From: Reyranella sp.
Lineage (GTDB): Bacteria > Pseudomonadota > Alphaproteobacteria > Reyranellales > Reyranellaceae
Reading direction: 5' to 3'
Length of the DNA stretch: 64,000 bases
Assembly: GCF_017305915.1 (NCBI RefSeq)
Contig: NZ_JAFKJN010000017.1
Coordinates: 62,001 to 126,000 of the forward strand
Shown: piece after piece, positions 53,994 to 62,494 of the stretch
How positions within the stretch are numbered: the stretch's first letter is position 1
Layout of the letters: every line of letters starts with the position of its first letter
Made by a program: the position numbers and the translations under genes
Notes under the pieces: model-generated
Database searches by the model: none
Told to the model about the DNA's origin: nothing
What the model saw: the letters and a program-made list of their open reading frames with translations, nothing else

Positions 53994-55211
53994 ATGAAGC
54001 GTAGTGTGTTGGCTGTGTGTGTTGCCGCGTTGGCGGCCTGGGGACTGCCGGCATCGGCGCAGTTGTCCAACGACTCGGTCAAGATCGGCGTCGCGACCGA
54101 CCTGTCGAGCCTCTATGCCGACATCAACGGCCCCGGCGCGGTCATGGCGACCGAGATGGCGATCGCCGATTTCGGCGGCTCGGTGCTCGGCAAGAAGATC
54201 GAGCTGGTCTCGGGCGACATCCAGAACAAGGCCGACGTCGCGGCCTCCCTCGCCTCCCGCTGGTACGACAGCGACAAGGTCGACATGATCCTGGGTGCCG
54301 GCGCGTCGTCGTCGTCGATCGCCATCCAGGGCGTCGCCGGCGAGAAGAAGCGGATCTTCATCGCGCCCGATCCCGCCTCCTCTGACCTCACCGGCAAGCT
54401 CTGCAATCCCTACTCGGTGCATTGGGTCTACGACACGACGGCGCTCGCCAACGGCACCGGCTCGGCGGTCGTGAAGGCAGGCGGCAAGGACTGGTTCTTC
54501 CTGACCGCGGACTATGCCTTCGGCTACGCCCTGCAACGCGACGTCGCTGCGGTCGTAACCAAGGCCGGTGGCAAGGTGCTGGGCGAGGTCCGACATCCGA
54601 TCAACACCAGCGACTTCTCGTCCTTCCTGCTGCAGGCCCAGGCCTCGAAGGCGCAAATCATCGGTCTGGCCAATGCCGGCGGCGACACCATCAACTCGAT
54701 CAAGCAGGCGGCCGAGTTCGGTATCGTCAAGGGCGGCCAGAAGCTCGCCGGGCTGCTCGTCTTCGTCACCGATGTGCACTCGCTGACGCTCGAGCGCGCT
54801 CAGGGTCTCAGTCTCACCGAGGCCTTCTACTGGGACCTCAACGACAAGACCCGCGCCTTCTCCAAGCGCTTCGCCGAGAAGTTCAAGGGCAAGATGCCGA
54901 CCTCCGTGCAGGCCGGGTTCTATTCGGCGACGCTCGCCTACCTGAACGCGGTCAAGGCGGCCGGCACCGACGATCCCGACAAGGTGATGGCGCAGATGAA
55001 GGCCACGACCTGGGACGATCCGGTGTTCGGCAAGAGCTCGATCCGCGCCGACGGCCGCAAGATGCACGACATGTATCTGTTCGAGGTCAAGAAGCCGGCC
55101 GAGTCCAAGGGACCGTGGGATTACTACAAGCTCGTCGCGACGATTCCCGGCGACCAGGCGTTCCGACCGATGGACCAGGGCGGCTGCCCGATGGTCGCAA
55201 AGAAGAACTGA
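53994..55211 (+). CDS. Liv-type ABC transporter binding protein (orphan)
   Basis: A 405-aa type I binding protein with signal peptide MKRSVLAVCVAALAAWGLPASAQ. The core has VKIGVATDLSSLYADINGPGAVMATEMAIADFGG, LGAGASSSSIAIQGVAGEKKRIFIAPDPASSDLTGKLC, and DYAFGYALQRDVAAVVTKAGGKVLG. No permease or ATPase is near. The BNR-repeat gene starts 11 bp later and is probably co-transcribed. Confidence 0.9.
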   Translation: MKRSVLAVCVAALAAWGLPASAQLSNDSVKIGVATDLSSLYADINGPGAVMATEMAIADFGGSVLGKKIELVSGDIQNKADVAASLASRWYDSDKVDMILGAGASSSSIAIQGVAGEKKRIFIAPDPASSDLTGKLCNPYSVHWVYDTTALANGTGSAVVKAGGKDWFFLTADYAFGYALQRDVAAVVTKAGGKVLGEVRHPINTSDFSSFLLQAQASKAQIIGLANAGGDTINSIKQAAEFGIVKGGQKLAGLLVFVTDVHSLTLERAQGLSLTEAFYWDLNDKTRAFSKRFAEKFKGKMPTSVQAGFYSATLAYLNAVKAAGTDDPDKVMAQMKATTWDDPVFGKSSIRADGRKMHDMYLFEVKKPAESKGPWDYYKLVATIPGDQAFRPMDQGGCPMVAKKN

Positions 55212-55222
55212 CGGAGGTTCTC

Positions 55223-56272
55223 ATGCCCGACGGCTCGAATATCTATGCCGGCGTCGCCGGCTACTTCGGCAAGCCCGACCATACCGGCAAGGCCGGCGTC
55301 TTCCAGCGCGCCGCCAAAGGCGGCGACTGGAAGCACGTGCTGGACGGCGTCGAGGCCTACACGGTGTTCGTGAAGCCGGACAATCCGGAAGTGGTGTTCG
55401 CGGGCACCAACGACGGGGTGTGGCGCAGCACCGATCGCGGCAGCACCTTCAAGCGGACGGCCTTCCCTGACAAGACGCAGGTCTGGTCGTTCATGGTCGA
55501 CCGGCGCGATCCGAAGAAGATGCTGGCCGGCGCCTCGCCGATCGAGGTCTACCGCAGCGAGGACGGCGGCGAGAGCTGGCGCAAGCTTGCGACGCCGAAC
55601 GTCGGCTCCCATTGCAAGGGACCGTTCGCCTCGCGCGTCATGCGCTTCGCGCAGAACCCGAAGAAGGCGGAGGAGATCTACGCCGCGCTCGAGATCAACG
55701 GCGTGATGCGCAGCACCGACAGTGGCGAGACCTGGACCGACTGCAGCGCCGGCCTGATCAAGCTCGCCGAGCGGCCGCATCTCAAGAGCAAGATCGTGAG
55801 CGACACCACGGCCGAGGGCATGCTCGACGGCCACGCGGTGACGATCAATCCGGCCGACCCGGACTCACCGATCCTGGCGCTGCGCATGGGCCTGTTCCGC
55901 ACCAACGACCATGGCCAGACCTGGGAGGACATGGAGATCAAGCGCTTCTCGCCGGTCACCTACGGGCGCGACATCAAGGTCTCGATGGCCGAGCCCAACA
56001 CGCTCTATGCCGCGCTGTCGGTCGCCGCCTCGAGCCATGACGGCGCGCTCTACCGCAGCCAGGACAACGGCCAGAGCTGGCAGCGCTTCGACAAGGTCCA
56101 GGTGCACGGCACGATCATGTCGGTGGCCCTGCACCATTCCGACCCCAACCAGGTCTATCTCGGCGCCCGCTACGACGGCGAGATCTTCGGCACCCAGGAC
56201 GGCGGCAAGACCTGGCAGGCGATGCCGCTGCCCGGCGAGGTGCAGCACATCTACTCCCTCGCCTGCGGCTAG
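55223..56272 (+). CDS. BNR/Asp-box beta-propeller (VPS10/sialidase-like) protein
   Basis: A 349-aa protein with six Asp-box repeats (SxDxGxTW type): WRSTDRGSTFKR, YRSEDGGESWRK, MRSTDSGETWTD, FRTNDHGQTWED, YRSQDNGQSWQR and FGTQDGGKTWQA. This is the blade pattern of sialidases and VPS10/HCF136-type propellers. No signal peptide, so it is likely cytoplasmic, and sialidase arginines are not evident. GGAGGTTC precedes the ATG at 55223. The TAG stop is the left edge of the family A repeat, so the original C-terminus may have been changed. Confidence 0.85.
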   Translation: MPDGSNIYAGVAGYFGKPDHTGKAGVFQRAAKGGDWKHVLDGVEAYTVFVKPDNPEVVFAGTNDGVWRSTDRGSTFKRTAFPDKTQVWSFMVDRRDPKKMLAGASPIEVYRSEDGGESWRKLATPNVGSHCKGPFASRVMRFAQNPKKAEEIYAALEINGVMRSTDSGETWTDCSAGLIKLAERPHLKSKIVSDTTAEGMLDGHAVTINPADPDSPILALRMGLFRTNDHGQTWEDMEIKRFSPVTYGRDIKVSMAEPNTLYAALSVAASSHDGALYRSQDNGQSWQRFDKVQVHGTIMSVALHHSDPNQVYLGARYDGEIFGTQDGGKTWQAMPLPGEVQHIYSLACG

Positions 56273-56395
56273 AGCGATTTCCAGGCAGATGGAACCGCTC
56301 GCGGTTCCATCTGCCCGGAAATGCGCGCACGGGGGTCGTTGTTGCAGCAGGCATATTCCGTTCGGCTGATTCCAGCCGAACGGAATATGCTCTAG
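56269..56395. repeat. Family A two-hairpin dispersed repeat, copy 3 (127 bp)
   Basis: Same 127-bp length, CTAGAGC/GCTCTAG ends and second hairpin as copy 1. The first hairpin differs by a compensatory A-T to G-C change (GACAG/CTGTC becomes GGCAG/CTGCC) and has one mismatch. The left edge provides the stop codon of the Asp-box protein. Confidence 0.9.
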
Positions 56396-56479
56396 GGTTC
56401 CGGTAGTTTCGTGTCGCATTTGTTTCGCCAGCGCTTCAGGCACTGGCGAACGGCAGCATTTTACAGAATTCTTGCGGCC

Positions 56480-56620
56480 ATGAGACCGGTCACACGCGGA
56501 CTGATCACCAGCCTCCTCTGGCTCGGGCTGGCGCTGGGCTTCACCGGCGCCCTGTCGAACGTTCTGCAGGCCCGGCACGTCGTCGACGCGCCGGACGATT
56601 CGCGGCAGATCATGCGCTGA
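56480..56620 (+). CDS. Small putative membrane protein, 46 aa
   Basis: MRPVTRGLITSLLWLGLALGFTGALSNVL... has one hydrophobic helix (about residues 8-26) after a basic start, then a polar tail ending DDSRQIMR. It is the only plausible coding stretch between the family A repeat and the OmpA-like gene; there is no strong ribosome-binding site, so the call is weak. Upstream in-frame ATG at 56411 exists but adds an Arg-rich leader. Confidence 0.3.
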   Translation: MRPVTRGLITSLLWLGLALGFTGALSNVLQARHVVDAPDDSRQIMR

Positions 56621-56629
56621 TCCGACCTG

Positions 56630-57067
56630 CTATCGGACGATGATCTCCACGCGCCGATTCTTCGGCTCGTGCATGCCATCCTTGGTCGACACCAGCAGGG
56701 CATCCTCGCCGCGGCCGACGACCGCGATCGAAGCCGGATTGAGGCCGTTTTTCACCAGTTCGTCACGCACCGAAGCGGCGCGCCTCTGCGACAGCGCCTG
56801 GTTGTAGGCGCTGTTGCCGGTGGTGTCGGCATGGCCGGCCACCGTTACCCTGGCAGCGGGATTTGCCTTGGCCGCGGCGGCGGCCTCGCGCACGATCGCC
56901 TCGCTGTCCGGCGAGAGCGTCGCCCGGTCGTTGGCGAAGAACAGCATGAAGTTCCGCGCCGGTTGTTGGGTCTGCGGAGACGCAGCGGCGACGACGGCCT
57001 GTGTCCGGTCGCCACACGCTGCAAGCAGTAGTGCCGCGCACGCGGTCGCCAGCAAGGGCTTGTACAT
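56630..57067 (-). CDS. OmpA-family peptidoglycan-binding lipoprotein
   Basis: A 145-aa protein with a lipobox LLAAC at residue 18 (lipid attachment) and an OmpA C-terminal domain from about 38: FMLFFANDRATLSPDSEAIV, VTVAGHADTTGNSAYNQALSQRRAASVRDELV and VVGRGEDAL...NRRVEIIV. The conserved Asp and Arg that hold diaminopimelate are in GHAD and SQRRA. It would anchor the outer membrane to peptidoglycan. Confidence 0.9.
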   Translation of the reverse strand: MYKPLLATACAALLLAACGDRTQAVVAAASPQTQQPARNFMLFFANDRATLSPDSEAIVREAAAAAKANPAARVTVAGHADTTGNSAYNQALSQRRAASVRDELVKNGLNPASIAVVGRGEDALLVSTKDGMHEPKNRRVEIIVR

Positions 57068-57128
57068 TGGGACACCTCCATCCGAGGTGTTCCGACAACG
57101 CCCGCCGGCGGCCGCGGTTCCGTGCGGC

Positions 57129-58346
57129 CTATGCGCTCTCCGCCGACAATATCTCGCCGAACAACTGCCAGCTCTGGTCCTTGAAGCGCTGCAGTTGCAC
57201 CGCCTGGATCGGGTAGTAGTCGGTCGGGCTGGTCGAGATAGTGATGCCCGGCAGCAGCATGGGCACGCGGAACTTCTGGAAGCTCGCCGCCTGCTTCATG
57301 ACGTTGGCGCGGGTGAGGTCGTCGCCGCAACGGCGCAGCGTCTCGGCCATCAGGGTCGACACCGTGTAGCCACTGACATTGCCGAGATCGGCGAGATGCG
57401 CCGTCGGATGGTACTTGGCCATCCAGGCCCTGAAGTCGGCCATGTCGGGATGGTTGGCCCAGGTTGGATCTGTCGGGTCCATGACATAGGCCGCGGTGAT
57501 CACGCCCTGGACGTTGTCGAAGCCGGCCGGCTTCAGCACCGTGCCGACGCTCGCCGCCACGTTGTTGAGGTACTGCACTGGCTTCCAGCCGAGGTCGGCG
57601 ACCTTGCGCATCGCCTGGGCGGCGAACTTCGGCGTCGCGATGTTGAAGAATACGTTGGCGTCTGCCGCCTTGAGCTGGATGATCTGCGAATCGACCGTCG
57701 GCTCGGTGATCTCGTAGGTGACGTGCTTGACCACCCTGTTGGCATCCTTGCCGAGGCCTTCCTTGAAGCCCTCCCAGTAGTCCTTGCCGTAGTCGTCGTT
57801 CTGCATCAGCACGCCGATCCGGGCGTCCTTGACATTGGCCAGGATGTGCTTGGCGTAGATCACGGCCTCGGTGTGGTAGTCGGGCTGATAGCCCATGCTC
57901 CACGGGAAGTGCTTGGGATCGCCCCACTTCGAGGCGCCGGTCGCGAGGTAGAGATGCGGCACCTTGCGCTGGTTCATGTACTTGTGGATCGCGGTGTTGC
58001 AGGCAGTGCCCAGCGTGTTGTGGGTGCACAGCACCCGCTCCTGCTCGACCAGCTGGCGGACCAGCTCGACCGTCTTGGGCGGGCTGTAGCCGTCGTCGAG
58101 CGAGATGAACTTGATCTTGCGGCCGTTGATACCGCCCTTGTCGTTGATCATGTCCCAGAAAGCGACGATCGCCTTGCCGTTGACGCCGTAAGCCGAGGCC
58201 GGCCCACTGTACGGGCAGGTGTGGCCGATCTTGATCTCGCTGTCGCTCGCGCCGTCGTCGTATTTCTTCTGCGCGCGCGCAAGGTAGGGAGCGGAAAGCA
58301 TGGCGGCCGATACGCCGCCCAGGAAAGCACGCCTGTTCGACTTCAT
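57129..58346 (-). CDS. Liv-type ABC transporter binding protein (orphan), Tat-type signal
   Basis: A 405-aa binding protein starting MKSNRRAFLGGVSAAMLSAPYLARA, where NRRAFLGG fits a Tat signal. The core has IKIGHTCPYSGPASAYGVNGKAIVAFWDMINDKGGINGRKIKF, VLMQNDDYGKDYWEGFKEGLG and FFNIATPKFAAQAMRKVADLGWKP. GGAGGA overlaps the two ATG candidates (58349 and 58346); the second gives better spacing. Third Liv-type receptor in the window and, like the one at 53994, without a nearby permease. Confidence 0.9.
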   Translation of the reverse strand: MKSNRRAFLGGVSAAMLSAPYLARAQKKYDDGASDSEIKIGHTCPYSGPASAYGVNGKAIVAFWDMINDKGGINGRKIKFISLDDGYSPPKTVELVRQLVEQERVLCTHNTLGTACNTAIHKYMNQRKVPHLYLATGASKWGDPKHFPWSMGYQPDYHTEAVIYAKHILANVKDARIGVLMQNDDYGKDYWEGFKEGLGKDANRVVKHVTYEITEPTVDSQIIQLKAADANVFFNIATPKFAAQAMRKVADLGWKPVQYLNNVAASVGTVLKPAGFDNVQGVITAAYVMDPTDPTWANHPDMADFRAWMAKYHPTAHLADLGNVSGYTVSTLMAETLRRCGDDLTRANVMKQAASFQKFRVPMLLPGITISTSPTDYYPIQAVQLQRFKDQSWQLFGEILSAESA

Positions 58347-58436
58347 CATTTCCTCCAAGGCACCGGAACTCTGTGGTCCCTGTCCCGAAGGCTACACCCC
58401 GATTCAGTCGGTGTGCCAGCGGCGATGAGGGGCCGG

Positions 58437-59027
58437 TCAGAGTCGCAGGCGTTGGACGTCGGGATCTGAGCTGGTGGTGGCGAGCAAGTGCACGAGCAGC
58501 AGGCTCGACATCTGGTTGGCCTCGGGCAGCTTCAGCCTTCCGGCGCGCAGGCCGTCGACGAATTCGAGCCACGGAATCTCGTGCAGATGCAGGTTCTCGC
58601 TCTCCTCCGGTGCCGGCTGCGCCACCTTGGTGACGCCGAGCGCCAGGAAGCTGTGCACCTGGTTGTTGAATCGCGACGCCGCCGGATGCAGGACGCCCAG
58701 CCCGTGCCAGGTGCCGCCGCCGTAGCCGGTCTCCTCTTGCAGCTCGCGTCGCGCCGCCGCTTCGGGTGCCTCGCGCGGATCGATGTGGCCGGCCGGGATC
58801 TCCATCATCGTCCGGGTGACGGCGTGGCGGTACTGCTCGACCAGGATGATGCAGCCGGTGTCGCTGATCGCCACCACGTTCACCCAGTCGGCCGCCTCGA
58901 TGACATGGTAGGGCGTGAGCGTCGAGCCGCTCGGCAGGCGCACGGTGTCGCTGCGCAGGCGCAGCCAGCGGTCGCTGAAGGAATAGATCGAGTCGAGCAG
59001 CCGCCAGGGCTCGATGTGCTTGGCCAT
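58437..59027 (-). CDS. NUDIX hydrolase (ADP-ribose pyrophosphatase-like)
   Basis: A 196-aa protein with a complete NUDIX box (AGHIDPREAPEAAARRELQEETGYGGG) near residue 90, preceded by the beta-strand WVNVVAISDTGCIILVEQYRHAVTRTMMEIP typical of ADP-ribose pyrophosphatases. It hydrolyses nucleoside diphosphate derivatives. The DUF3617 stop lies one base upstream of the start, so the two are co-transcribed. Confidence 0.9.
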   Translation of the reverse strand: MAKHIEPWRLLDSIYSFSDRWLRLRSDTVRLPSGSTLTPYHVIEAADWVNVVAISDTGCIILVEQYRHAVTRTMMEIPAGHIDPREAPEAAARRELQEETGYGGGTWHGLGVLHPAASRFNNQVHSFLALGVTKVAQPAPEESENLHLHEIPWLEFVDGLRAGRLKLPEANQMSSLLLVHLLATTSSDPDVQRLRL

Positions 59028-59028
59028 T

Positions 59029-59478
59029 TCAGCAGTCGCCGCGCCGCTTGCCGGAGAGCGCGCTCCTGGCGATCTGCGCCGGGCCGTTCTTGGGTTTGAT
59101 CTCGACCGAGCCGGTGCCTTCGAACGACGTCGCGGTGAAGCGCACTTCGAGCTTGGCGGCCACGGCGGGCTCGTCGCCGCTGGCCGGGCAGGACATGGTC
59201 ATGCGCACCACCCCCGCGCCCGCCGGCGCCGCCTCGCTCCTGCAGCCGCGGGCGGTAGCCTCGTCGTCGTTGATCAGCACCAGTCGCTCGAGGCTCGCCT
59301 CGCCCTTCTTGAGGCAGATGCTGCGCGGTTCGGACGGCAGTTCCCGGCTGTCGACGGTGACCTTCTCGGTCTTCTCCCACAGGCCGGGCTCGACCGCGGT
59401 TTCTGCCCGCGCGGCGGCAGCGAGCACCATCGCCGCAATCAGCAGTGCACCTCTGGATATCGTGCGATGAGAAGACAT
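59029..59478 (-). CDS. DUF3617 family secreted protein
   Basis: A 149-aa protein with signal peptide (about 1-25, ending AAAARAE) and the DUF3617 pattern: VEPGLWEKTEKV near residue 30, RSICLKKGEA, a CRSEAAPAGAGVVRMTMSCPA disulfide pair and FTATSFEGTGSVEI. Function unknown; such proteins are common in the proteobacterial periplasm. Confidence 0.8.
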   Translation of the reverse strand: MSSHRTISRGALLIAAMVLAAAARAETAVEPGLWEKTEKVTVDSRELPSEPRSICLKKGEASLERLVLINDDEATARGCRSEAAPAGAGVVRMTMSCPASGDEPAVAAKLEVRFTATSFEGTGSVEIKPKNGPAQIARSALSGKRRGDC

Positions 59479-59621
59479 GCGCTACCGCCCTACAAGCTTT
59501 CGGCGCCCGAAAGCAAGTGCTTCACAGTCACTGAACGGTCACGGCAGGAGCAACGAGAAGAACTCAACCCAGAATGCCTCGGCGCAGCAAATCATCGGCT
59601 GCACGTCGGCCTGGGCCGCGC

Positions 59622-59753
59622 GTGAAGGCGGAGACAGACCAGGAGGTCATGTTCTACGGCAACGCCGCGATGCGCATCAAGAACCGCATGGGCTGCGACT
59701 GGCTGTGGATCCCGCACTGGCCGACCCTCACGACAAGGTCTGCGGCCAGGTGA
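59622..59753 (+). pseudogene. Possible remnant of an enzyme C-terminus
   Basis: The frame reads VKAETDQEVMFYGNAAMRIKNRMGCDWLWIPHWP before running into Arg/Ser-rich, non-protein-like sequence and a stop. EVMFYGNAAMRI resembles the ending of metal-dependent amidohydrolases (xxIxxGNAxRL). No upstream coding part is found in 59479-59621. The 295-bp gap between DUF3617 and the next gene otherwise shows nothing clear. Confidence 0.25.
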
Positions 59754-59773
59754 TCAAGATCGCGCGCTGATCC

Positions 59774-60166
59774 TCACTGAGGACTCGGGCGCACGACGTC
59801 GCGCATCAGGGCGGGATTGGCCACGATCGCGCGCTCCGGCAGCTGACGGCCGGTGACGACGGGGCGGGCCGCTGCCGCGCCGGGCGCCAACAGCACCGCG
59901 GACGGATTGGCGGCCTCGGTCACGCTGCCGCGCTGCGCATCCATCTGCAATGTCGTCTCCCGCCCCTGCACACCGCCCTGGACGATGATGTGCGGCCCCT
60001 CGCGGCGCAGGACGCGCGGGTTCTCGACGCCTGCCAGGCGCAGCCGTTGCACGGCCACCTCGTCGGAGATGGCGCCAATGCGATTGTGGATGTCGGGCGG
60101 GCGCGGCTGGGCTTGAGCGGCGCCCGAGGCCAACAGACCGATCAGGATGAAGCAGCATCTCAGCAT
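59774..60166 (-). CDS. Hypothetical secreted protein, 130 aa
   Basis: Signal peptide MLRCCFILIGLLASGAAQAQ (about 1-20), then DIHNRIGAISDEVAVQRLRLAGVENPRVLRREGPHIIVQG, which reads like a small alpha-beta module of the BON/YMGG-like type, and a loose Pro/Ala tail. AGGAGAACGCG precedes the ATG. No family assigned. It follows the metallopeptidase gene on the same strand (35-bp gap) and may share its transcript. Confidence 0.65.
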   Translation of the reverse strand: MLRCCFILIGLLASGAAQAQPRPPDIHNRIGAISDEVAVQRLRLAGVENPRVLRREGPHIIVQGGVQGRETTLQMDAQRGSVTEAANPSAVLLAPGAAAARPVVTGRQLPERAIVANPALMRDVVRPSPQ

Positions 60167-60201
60167 CGCGTTCTCCTGTTTGCGAAAAGGTAGGAGCCGG
60201 G

Positions 60202-61824
60202 TCATGGGATGGCAAGCCTCGCCGCCGCCTGCCCGTTGTCGTTGTGGGCGTTCGTGCGGCTCGCGGGCGGCACGCAGACATGGTCGTTCAGGAACGCCTC
60301 GCGCCAGACGAAGCCCTGCCGGCACGTATCCGGCCCGAACGGTCCGCCGCCGGGCTGGCGGCGGGCGCCCGCCTGCGCGTTCTCGTCGTGCGTCTGCTGG
60401 CGGATGGCGGGCGTGACGCAGACCCAGTCGAAATCGTCGGCCTCCCGCCACACGAAGCCCTGCTTGCAGGTGTTGGGGCCATAGGACACGCGCGCCGCGT
60501 TGCCTCGCTGCCCGGCGGCGGCATTGCTGGCCTGCGCGCGGGTGCGGCTGGCGGGCGGCACACAGACGTGGTCGCCGGCAAACGCCTCGCGCCAGACGAA
60601 GCCCTGCCGGCAGGTATCCGGCCCGAACGGTCCGCCGCCCGGCTGGCGGCGGGCGTCCGCCTGCGCATTCTCGTTGCGGGTATCGGTGCGCTCGGCGCCG
60701 GGGACGCAGACGTGATCGCTCGGCCGGGCCTCCCGCCACACGAAGCCCTGCAGGCAGCGGTCTGACATCGCCGAGCGCACGCGGACGGTCGCCTGATTTC
60801 CCGACATGCCCAGCACCGTGATGGTGACGCCGTTGGCGTTCAATGTTTGCGCCGGCGCCTTATCGGCGCGCGACAGATCGCGCTGCAGCCACGCGATCTG
60901 CGAGCCCGTGGGACTGCCCGAGCCGTCGCGGTTGCGCTTCACTTCGTGGATCAGGACGGTGTCCGCCGGAATGCCGGCGCTCCAGTGATCACGACGGCGA
61001 AACTCGATCGTGTAGTAGCGGAACAGGTCGCCGGGATCGTAGGGCACGCGCACCAGCAAGGCTCCGGCCGCTTCCGGATGGTTGCTCGCGGCGATCGTGT
61101 AGGTCGCCTCGGCCGCACCCGACGCGCCATGAACGACGATGCGGGAACGCGGCAGCCAGCCCAGGCGATCGAGATGGGGCATGATGAGGCTCGCAGGGGC
61201 ATCGCCGAACGGCGTCGAGGCTCGGAAACTGTTCGCCCAGGACATCGCATCCCAGGGATCGTCGTATTCCCCGACCGCCGCCCAGTCGGCGTTGCGATAA
61301 TTGGGATCGTTGGAAAAGCTGTGATCCAGGCCGATGCCGTGCCCGCCCTCATGCGCCACGGCGCCGACGTCGAAATCGAAGGGCAGGAAAGCGCCCCCGG
61401 TCCAGCCGAACAGGTCGACGGAGGGGAACGTCACGACGTAGCGGATCACGCCATCCGGCACCGTGAAGGCACCCGACGGCGCGGTGCGCGCGGCGTCGAG
61501 ACAGGCATTCACCTTGTCCCAGCGCCCGAGCGCCTGATACTGCGCGGTGGTGCGGCTCATGGCGTACCAGCCGTGGATCTGCGATCCGCCGTTGTCGAAG
61601 TTGCCGTACGAGATGTCGTGCCACCAATCGGCCAGGCCGCCGGTCCCCGCATTGAACAGCAGGTTGCGGTAGTGATTGACGTCGCGCGGCGGCGTTCCGG
61701 CATCGGAGGTCCGGCACAAGACGACGTGGATCGGCGTCGAGCCGCGGAATGGCCGCGCCGTCGCCTCGGTCGCGAGCCACGACGAGGCGACGATCAGCAA
61801 CGCCATCGCGAACCATCGCATCAT
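60202..61824 (-). CDS. Secreted metallopeptidase with four C-terminal GFVWREA repeats
   Basis: A 540-aa protein with signal peptide MMRWFAMALLIVASSWLATEATA. The zinc site HEGGHGIGLDH (residues 158-168) has the HExxHxxGxxH pattern of metzincin/M6-like peptidases. A beta-rich domain follows to about 350. Four tandem units with C-x2-GFVWREA...DxVCVxPxxR occur with GFVWREA at residues 360, 408, 456 and 504, an exact period of 48. Each has two cysteines that could form a disulfide. The tail is separated by Ala/Gly/Arg/Gln-rich linkers. The repeats may bind cell wall or substrate. Protease activity is inferred from the motif. Confidence 0.8.
   Translation of the reverse strand: MMRWFAMALLIVASSWLATEATARPFRGSTPIHVVLCRTSDAGTPPRDVNHYRNLLFNAGTGGLADWWHDISYGNFDNGGSQIHGWYAMSRTTAQYQALGRWDKVNACLDAARTAPSGAFTVPDGVIRYVVTFPSVDLFGWTGGAFLPFDFDVGAVAHEGGHGIGLDHSFSNDPNYRNADWAAVGEYDDPWDAMSWANSFRASTPFGDAPASLIMPHLDRLGWLPRSRIVVHGASGAAEATYTIAASNHPEAAGALLVRVPYDPGDLFRYYTIEFRRRDHWSAGIPADTVLIHEVKRNRDGSGSPTGSQIAWLQRDLSRADKAPAQTLNANGVTITVLGMSGNQATVRVRSAMSDRCLQGFVWREARPSDHVCVPGAERTDTRNENAQADARRQPGGGPFGPDTCRQGFVWREAFAGDHVCVPPASRTRAQASNAAAGQRGNAARVSYGPNTCKQGFVWREADDFDWVCVTPAIRQQTHDENAQAGARRQPGGGPFGPDTCRQGFVWREAFLNDHVCVPPASRTNAHNDNGQAAARLAIP
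60205..60765 (-). repeat. Tandem 144-bp coding repeat (four units)
   Basis: The C-terminal repeats of the metallopeptidase are visible in DNA as 144-bp periodic units; units 2 and 4 are nearly identical (both with CGGCCCGAACGGTCCGCC and a following CGGGCTGGCGG on the plus strand). This suggests recent duplication or gene conversion in the array, and makes the gene prone to length changes. Confidence 0.8.
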
Positions 61825-62259
61825 CGCAACCTCCTTCTGACGCCGTGCATGATGAACGCGCTCTATGCGAGATATCGCGACAGTGTCTCAACCGTACAGA
61901 TCGATGCAACTCCACCGAAAGCCGGATTTCATGGCCGAGAAATAAGCCCTCCCCGGCAAACAGGGAAATCGATCTCAAGCCACCGCAATCAAACGACGAA
62001 TGCGCTGCGGCATGAACCGGCGTGGTGTCCGAACAGGGAATTGCGTCTTCGGAATAACAGGGAAATTTCCGCGCCGAACAACAGTCACGCGATGAACGAT
62101 ACAGCTGACGGGATTCTTGTAACGTCAACTTCGCAGCGAGAGATTCCATCTCGCTGTACCGCCGGTTGAGTGCTAGCGTGCCTTGGCCATCGTCGAGTTT
62201 CATGAATGCGCGGATGGCATCTTCCGCGCTCCTAAGTCTGATGAACTAGGAGACACATC
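61825..62259. other. 435-bp intergenic region with AACAGGGAA motifs
   Basis: No credible gene on either strand. It contains three AACAGGGAA words at about 61959, 62032 and 62056, less GC-rich DNA than its surroundings, and should hold the divergent promoters of the metallopeptidase and the 66-aa ORF. GGAGACACATC just before 62260 is a fair ribosome-binding site. Confidence 0.6.
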
Positions 62260-62460
62260 ATGGACGAGTCAAAGCACGAACTGGCTTCGGCACTGCGGTT
62301 CCGCCCCTGGCCAATCTGGGATCCCGTTCCCTGGCTGATCGATATCCTCGACAAGCGGCAGCTGGTCGAGATCGGGCGCATCCAGCTCGAACTGCATCAA
62401 GAAAGCCTCAAGGCCCAGATCAAGGCTGCCGAAGCCATGCATAAGGTGCTCGGGCGCTAA
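62260..62460 (+). CDS. Small protein, 66 aa, upstream of a radical SAM gene
   Basis: The N-terminal half is Trp/Pro-rich (LRFRPWPIWDPVPWLIDILD, residues 13-32) and the C-terminal half is a charged helix (RIQLELHQESLKAQIKAAEAMHKVLG). A ribosome-binding site (AGGAGA) precedes the ATG. No family recognised. It is 34 bp upstream of the radical SAM gene on the same strand and likely co-transcribed. It could be a modification substrate or partner of that enzyme, but there is no cysteine-rich or double-Gly leader to show it is a classical RiPP precursor. Confidence 0.55.
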   Translation: MDESKHELASALRFRPWPIWDPVPWLIDILDKRQLVEIGRIQLELHQESLKAQIKAAEAMHKVLGR

Positions 62461-62494
62461 CCCAAAGCGATCGGCGGCGACACAGGAGGCGTTC

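Noticed and set aside
60205..60765. CRISPR-like periodicity
   Set aside because: The 144-bp period is a coding repeat (48 residues) in a clear protein; no short direct repeats with unique spacers are present anywhere in the window.
61349..62203. 284-codon minus-strand frame over the metallopeptidase start
   Set aside because: Overlaps the signal peptide and catalytic domain of the peptidase in another frame and shows no family pattern; most of its upstream half is the low-GC intergenic region.
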